A DNA stretch of 64,000 nucleotides. It comes from Enoplolaimus lenunculus. Its lineage: Eukaryota; Nematoda; Enoplea; Enoplida; Thoracostomopsidae. The position numbers were made by a program, and so were the translations under genes. The stretch spans positions 31,240 through 95,239 of the forward strand of contig JASANG010000376.1 of the NCBI GenBank assembly GCA_030248215.1, given 5' to 3'. Under the pieces are notes generated by a model that was given only the letters and a program-made list of their open reading frames with translations, searched no databases and was not told the origin of the DNA. How positions within the stretch are numbered: the first letter of the stretch is position 1; the number at the start of each line of letters is the position of its first letter. Shown here one piece after another: positions 59,201-64,000 of the stretch.

Positions 59201-61550
59201 AAAATAATATCCGGTCACATCGTGTATATAGTTAACTTACATACTTCTGAGGGCACTCTTATACACTTTTCAACATTATTTAAATACGTATAAAGCTTAG
59301 GTTCATTATAAGGCTTTGACTTATGCAAAGGCTTTGGCGAGCAGTTTCTTAGACCTGTGCCTAAGCCTAAACCTGAGGAACAACAGCCCGTTACGACGCC
59401 CGCTTCATAAATTATTCACAAAACCCAACCAAACCAATTGTACTCTGCTCACTTGAATTCGATGGGAAGTGTTCCGTGTACTTCACATTTTAATCGTACA
59501 ACACGCGTTTGTGAAGCATCAACTGTTTGATCACGCAGGCCGCTATTCAGCCGAATGAAAGGCCGATTATCAACAACTCCGCCTTTACCGCCGCTTCCGC
59601 CTGACGGACCGACATCTGACGTAGACTCAGCCGTGGACACAGCACTGCTTGTTGCGTTATTAGCGTTAAAGCTGTCAAAATCACTGAAATGCACAACAGA
59701 CATCATCTGTTTATTTAATTAAAGCTAGAACGCCCAACATACGTATTATGGGCAGCGTCCCAACACATTTTAATCTACGTTACTTATGCAAATTAACACT
59801 GTATGCATTGATAATACCTATCGTTTCTGATGTGTTATATAAATATCTGCAAAGCACTACAGCTTTTCAAAAAGCAGATTTTATAATTTCGTTCACTTAA
59901 TATGAGGGCCCAGACAACAATTTAGCCTCGGGCTGGAGAAGCCTTAGTCCAGCTGCACATAGTAACAGCAGGGTTCCAACAGGAACTAAATTTTGTCGGA
60001 CCAGGAACAGGAACAGGAATTAAATTTTTACGCAGGAACCAAAACAGGAACAGGAACCGGAATTTGAAATAGTTTTCGTCCACGAATTACTGACTAACTT
60101 TTTAGAAAACTTGCCAAAAAATGGCTCAAGAGAATTTTCAGCTTTTTCATCATTAAGTTTCTCGAAAACACGTCAGGAACAATTCAGTAACAAAATTAAA
60201 CTCGGTACCGAAACACTAATTTTGACAAAAAAATTTTAAAGACAAAGTTTCCTATATTTAAATGATTACGAATAGTTTGCCACAGAACCGTAAAAATTCC
60301 GGTTCTTGCATCTTTGAAAGCAGGAACACGAACAGGAATTGAATTTTTGCAGAAATTCCGGCCGGCACAGGAATTCCGGTTGAACTCTGAGTAACAGTCA
60401 AGCTAACTTTTACGTTCAATTATACTAAATTTTTTACAAGAGAAACAATTTAGCGTTACAAATATTGCAGCTACTTTGACTTGTTAATCAAATTTTTTAA
60501 ATTTATATTTTATAACAGGGTCTTGTCTACCATTGTGCGTGTAAATTTAAATATGTAACAAATTCGCTGTTTTACTCCATTTATGCATTTATGCCAAACA
60601 AAATCCTTTCAAACCCGAAATTGCCATATTCTGTGAGTCAATCTAGTCAAACCCGACCGAGCCAGACTTGCTCGACCAGTTTCCCTCGCCAGGAGCGTAG
60701 TCAGAGTCAGACTTTTGGAAAATCGGGGGCAGGGGCAACTATAACGCAAAAAAACTTTTGAATGGGGGGTGCTTGCATCACCAACTCCAAAGTGTTCCTA
60801 ATAATGCTTAGACAAACATCCAAAACGACACGGGAGCTGACTGACCCTAAACCAGTCTGGCTATGTATCTAAGCCGATCCATCACCCATCCCATTTTCGC
60901 ATCTCTCCCACAGACACTTGTTTAGTGCCACTCCACACGCGTACCGAACCTAAGCCTGAACATAATACGCCTGAAAATGAGCCTTAGTTTAAACCTAAAC
61001 CTAAGCATTAGTAAACAAGTACCCCCCCTCCACCAACGACCCCTAAAACTTAACACTCACCCATCCGCGTTGCCTCTGTCATCTTCCACGTCATAATCGT
61101 CGTAATAGTTTTCTTCGTCCGCTCCTGCTGGCTCTATAATCACCGGAGCGTCATCCATTTCACGGGTTCGTGATAGACTGCTCGAATCTTTACTGATCAC
61201 TCCTGCTTTATTATTATTATTACTATTATTATTATTATTGTTGTTGTTGTGGCTTCGAGTCGCACTTGCAGTCGAAGTAGTTGTCCCTCGCGCAATACTT
61301 GTCAACAATTCAGTTGCACTTTGTTGTTGTTGTTGTGTTTGTTGTTGACGCCGATTGCTATTGTTATTGTTACTGTTACTGTTGTATTTATTTTCAACCA
61401 AATTAAAATCAACACTTGTATCGTCGAATGCATAAACTCTTGGCAACGGGCCGTCGAAACCCTCGACGCATAACAATGTGACGATGCATAATAACACTAG
61501 TGATATGTTGAATTTCGCTTGAAATATGTGACGAACGTTGATTATTACGT
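47676..61550 (-). CDS. ROR: ROR-type receptor tyrosine kinase, thirteen exons, start exon missing
   Basis: Single-pass receptor kinase of the Wnt5a/ROR class at the cell surface. Minus-strand exons: 61061-61550, 59453-59683, 58504-58694, 57686-58078, 56698-56869, 55624-56018, 54621-54779, 53855-54112, 52663-53285, 51757-52033, 50709-50904, 49838-50189 and 47676-49403. All joins are GT-AG and in frame, giving at least 1820 residues against about 940 in vertebrate ROR. Domains in order: hydrophobic leader ([11 protein letters not shown]); Ig ([28 protein letters not shown]); Frizzled ([39 protein letters not shown]); kringle ([27 protein letters not shown]); membrane segment ([20 protein letters not shown]); kinase ([39 protein letters not shown]); and a Gln/Asn/Gly/Ser tail of about 410 residues. 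The order of one Ig, Frizzled and kringle favours ROR over MuSK. The first exon here has no usable ATG and an acceptor at 61551, so the start lies in an upstream exon. Confidence 0.95.
48020..48165 (-). repeat. CAG/CAA repeats coding for polyglutamine in the ROR tail
   Basis: Two runs, around 48029-48053 and 48118-48155, are tandem CAA/CAG on the gene strand and encode Gln tracts of about 8 and 11 residues. The reading frame is kept. Confidence 0.85.
49977..50066 (-). repeat. AAT/AAC repeat coding for polyasparagine inside the ROR kinase domain
   Basis: The plus strand shows TTA/ATT-type trinucleotides. On the gene strand they read AAT and AAC codons for about 30 Asn in a row, within exon 49838-50189. 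The exon stays in frame on both sides, between [13 protein letters not shown] and [11 protein letters not shown]. Confidence 0.9.
52532..52643. mobile_element. GGCTGGGTTTCT-ended MITE, short copy beside a ROR exon
   Basis: The left end is ATGGCTGGGTTTCTACAACC and the right end CATTTCAGAAACCCAGCCA. It lies 20 bp from the donor of the membrane exon (52663) in the adjacent intron. Confidence 0.75.
56083..56256. repeat. AAC/ACC trinucleotide array in a ROR intron
   Basis: A 170-bp run of AAC, ACC and ATC triplets lies between the exons at 55624-56018 and 56698-56869. Several frames are open, but only because the repeat lacks stops. Confidence 0.9.
56490..56725. repeat. Direct duplication of a ROR splice-donor region
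   Basis: GAGCGCAGCTCTTACTTGC occurs at 56503-56521 and again at 56683-56701. The second covers the true donor of exon 56698-56869. On the gene strand both read TTGCAAGTAAGAGCTGC, followed by similar sequence ending near GACAAT-type words. The copy about 180 bp downstream in the intron carries an intact GTAAGA decoy donor. Confidence 0.7.
58710..59440. other. ROR intron between the two Ig exons
   Basis: No exon. It contains a CCGGCTCCGG/ATCCGGTCACATC degenerate element at about 59136-59222 and TAAGCCTAAAC-type words near 58750 and 59355-59375. Confidence 0.45.
59969..60393. mobile_element. Degenerate element with CAGGGTTCCAACAGGAAC ends
   Basis: The left end is CAGGGTTCCAACAGGAACT and the right end AATTCCGGTTGAACTCTG. 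Both arms are runs of AGGAACAGGAAC-type words. Related copies are at 63411-63637 and from 63758 to the window edge. Confidence 0.65.
60394..61060. other. ROR intron, no feature recognised
   Basis: Unique AT-rich sequence with a short TAAGCC-type patch near 60950-61010. No exon or clear element is supported. Confidence 0.4.
61207..61360 (-). repeat. AAT/CAA repeats coding for Asn and Gln runs in the first ROR exon seen
   Basis: Trinucleotide runs at about 61207-61251 and 61320-61345 encode Asn and Gln tracts on the gene strand within exon 61061-61550. The frame continues to the acidic DDYDVEDD segment before the donor. Confidence 0.8.
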
Positions 61551-62520
61551 CTAAAAATGTTCAAATAAAATCATTTGCATTCATTCATTCATTCATTCAC
61601 TCATTGCTGTTGTTCATAAAATACTTGAGATGAATATAATCCACAAGAAGATAATAAGGTGACAACAACTGAAGATTACAACTTTGCGCAAATAGGATCA
61701 GTAGCTTTGAACCAGAATTAACACAACCACGAGCTGATATTCGAACCCTTTCTTACGACACTCAGAAATTAAGCTGTAAGTTTTGCATTACAACAGAAAT
61801 TAACACAAAAAATAACTGCACGGAATGCGTACGTACCAGGGTGCAAACGGGAAATTTTTCTTCGCATCGTTTAATATTCGACAAAAACCGATATCAGTAT
61901 CCGGTTCCAATGTAAGTACCGGGTATTAAGTCCGGAATACCATAAAACTGCTTTCGACAATTGGAAGACGTACTTAACTTTCTTGTTGCGAATGTTTCTG
62001 GCAATAATCAAAAATCCAAGCTAGCAATTATACGTATATATATATTATTTATATATATTATATATATAATATATATATTATATACGTATATTTATATTAG
62101 TATATCTTATATTATGATTATATCTATATTATATTATATATATAAATTTTAATTCAGTAAACATATACTTTTTGCGCGTCTCTCGATTACTTCCACAGTG
62201 CTCATAATATTTAATACCAATCCGCAAAAAAACCCCCCAGTATCCGGTTCCGGTAAAAACGTACCCGGATACTTACGGTCGTGGTCCCCAAGAAACCGGC
62301 CAAAACCCCGACACGGAAAAACCCCCCCTACGTAACCGTTTAAATACCGCGTGTATTATGCAATTATGCAAGCAACACCAAAACATAACCACTGCGGCCT
62401 AAAGCGTTCACCAGTACAGGGAGACGACCACATATCTATGATAAATGTACATACCAGGACGGAGAATACATTGAACATCTGCATTTATCAACAATCCCCT
62501 TATTCCCATACGTTGCAAGT

Positions 62521-62614
62521 AGGGATCTGCCGATACCAAAATTTGTGCCGATGCCGACACTCACAAAACTGCCGATTATTACCGATGCCGATGCCAATTA
62601 CTCGGCACATCCCT
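62521..62614. mobile_element. Short element with AGGGATNTGCCGA ends
   Basis: The left end is GTAGGGATCTGCCGATACC and the right end TCGGCACATCCCTAGTTG. Inside are GATGCCGATGCC words. Sequence near 41307-41340 (GATGTGCCGATATC) is a one-ended relative. Confidence 0.65.
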
Positions 62615-63410
62615 AGTTGTAAGTAGTTACAACGCCACTACCATAAATATCCGGTAGGTTTATACCGGATACCGTAACCAGATACAGATACCGGTTTTTG
62701 CCTGATATTAAACCGGAACCGCATTTTTGCCGATCGCACTCTGGTTGCAACCGGTCGATATATACAAGTTGTACGCACCACCGATTTGAGGTGAATCCAA
62801 TAAACAATAGTCAGTCAGCTTCAACCAAATATACACTCGAACTGCAGGGTCTATATTTTAGAATCACAACATAACGAACCAATCAAAATAAAAACTGCTA
62901 GAACTTTGGTTCCAAAGGTCCATTTTACACCAATAGCAATAGAATACGTGTCCGCAAAAAATATGTGGTTTAACGTTTAACGTTAAAAATGCACCCCTAC
63001 TTTTACGTAGTATAAAGTATTATAAACGACCACAGTATTATCGCAAAACTGGCGAATAGTCCTACTGAAAAAACGTGTTGTTCGAAGAAAACCTGTTGAT
63101 GGGGACGCTTAAATCAAACCCCGGTACCCCTTCTCAATTAACTGACCTGCATATATACGTATACCTATATATACGTATATACAATATATATTATGTATTA
63201 TATTATATTATATTATATATATAATATATACAATTTATATAAGCTTCAGTTGATTCAGTCTTTAATCTTGTTTGCTAATCTTTCAATCCCGGCGGGTGGG
63301 TGCCGTTCATACGCAAGTGCACAGCGGTTCTGTAATGTTTGCCTGCATTCTACAAGTGTCTAAATACACATACAGTGTGTAAACGAAATCATATATCGCA
63401 CATATAAAAT

Positions 63411-63637
63411 ACCGGGTTTCAACAGGAACAACAACATATCACAGGAAGCAGGAACCGGAATTGAATGTTTACAGGAATTCCGGTTCTAACAGGAATTGAA
63501 ATTTTTACAGGAATCCAGGCTGGAACAGGAATTCCGGTTGGAACAGGAATTGAATTTTTACAGGAATCCAGGCTGGAACAGGAATTCCGGTTGGAACAGG
63601 AATTGAATTTTTACAAGAATTCCGGTGGAACCCTGCT
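63411..63637. mobile_element. Degenerate element with GGGTTTCAACAGGAAC ends
   Basis: The left end is CCGGGTTTCAACAGGAACA and the right end GAATTCCGGTGGAACCCTG. A roughly 53-bp unit (AGGAATCCAGGCTGGAACAG, GAATTCCGGTTGGAACAGG) is repeated twice to three times inside. Confidence 0.6.
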
Positions 63638-64000
63638 ACATATACATATGTACGTAAACAAACCGAAAAACATAACTTAGCTAACATACTAGTCAACTTT
63701 TCCGTAAAAAATTTTGAAAAAACTGAATACTCAAATAACATCTGAAGAAAATGAAATACCAGGTTACACGGTTCCACCGGGATTCTTACAACATTCAATT
63801 CCTGTTCCTGATCCTGTTCCTGCATTCAAAGACGCAGAAACAGGAATTTTAGGGTTTTGCGGGAAAATATTTGTAACCATTTAAATATGGGAAACTTTGG
63901 TTTTGAAAACTTGTTACTTTGAAATGAGTGTTTTTGCAATTATTCAGTTAAGCTAAAATTAAACATCTGATGTATTTTCGACAGACTTCATGCTGGAATT

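Larger units (their letters stand above)
61551..64000. other. Upstream of ROR exon 61061-61550: intron or promoter, repeat-dense
   Basis: The acceptor ACATTTTTAG at 61551 means this is intron, so the start-codon exon should lie here or beyond the window; it was not identified. Contents: an ATTC microsatellite (61580-61600); a GGGTGCAAACGG-type element starting at 61845; TA-rich tracts (62036-62150 and 63150-63240); a short AGGGATCTGCCGATACC element (62521-62614); a CCGGATACC element (about 62640-62760); and CAGGAACAGGAATT elements (63411-63637, and 63758 onward). Confidence 0.5.

Noticed and set aside
62036-62150. TA-rich tract considered as promoter or origin
   Set aside because: It is a plain TATA/ATAT microsatellite with no positioned start site or conserved element beside it.
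1-64000. CRISPR arrays, bacterial operons, riboswitches or retroviral and LTR elements
   Set aside because: Nothing of the kind was seen; intron structure and gene content are those of an animal nuclear genome.

Overview
The window is nuclear DNA from an invertebrate animal. It carries two spliced metazoan genes whose introns have clean GT-AG ends and matching phases. Intergenic DNA is AT-rich and crowded with short inverted-repeat transposons, and coding tails and spacers are rich in Asn, Gln and Gly. I cannot name the phylum from the sequence. All genes I can support lie on the minus strand.

Layout from left to right. 306-4913 is the 5' two thirds of EXOSC7 (RRP42), a ring subunit of the RNA exosome; it runs off the left edge. 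8226-8850 is a decayed member of a small secreted-protein family. 12988-17598 and 25263-31732 are two intact four-exon members of that family, here called copy A and copy B. Each encodes a 152-residue protein with a signal peptide, and I do not recognise the family. The two copies sit in a tandem duplication (about 12.15-18.7 kb against 24.43-32.7 kb). 33-46 kb is gene-poor and packed with foldback and MITE-like elements, with one unassigned coding-looking segment at 46.29-46.54 kb. 47676-61550 is a ROR-type receptor tyrosine kinase. Thirteen of its exons can be joined in phase, giving Ig, Frizzled, kringle, membrane segment, kinase and a long low-complexity tail; its start-codon exon lies further right and was not found.

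The repeat fraction is unusually legible. At least eight inverted-repeat families recur, including large foldbacks with internal tandem arrays and foldbacks filled with short palindromes. There are also two tRNA-like SINE copies, a decayed LINE, a 43-bp minisatellite and many trinucleotide arrays.

The most interesting signal is the A/B pair. Intron and flanking DNA of the two copies is about 97-99% identical by eye in the aligned blocks. Their exons differ by about 8-17%, and mostly at amino-acid-changing positions. That is the reverse of the usual pattern and suggests diversifying selection, or patchy gene conversion, on an undescribed secreted protein family.
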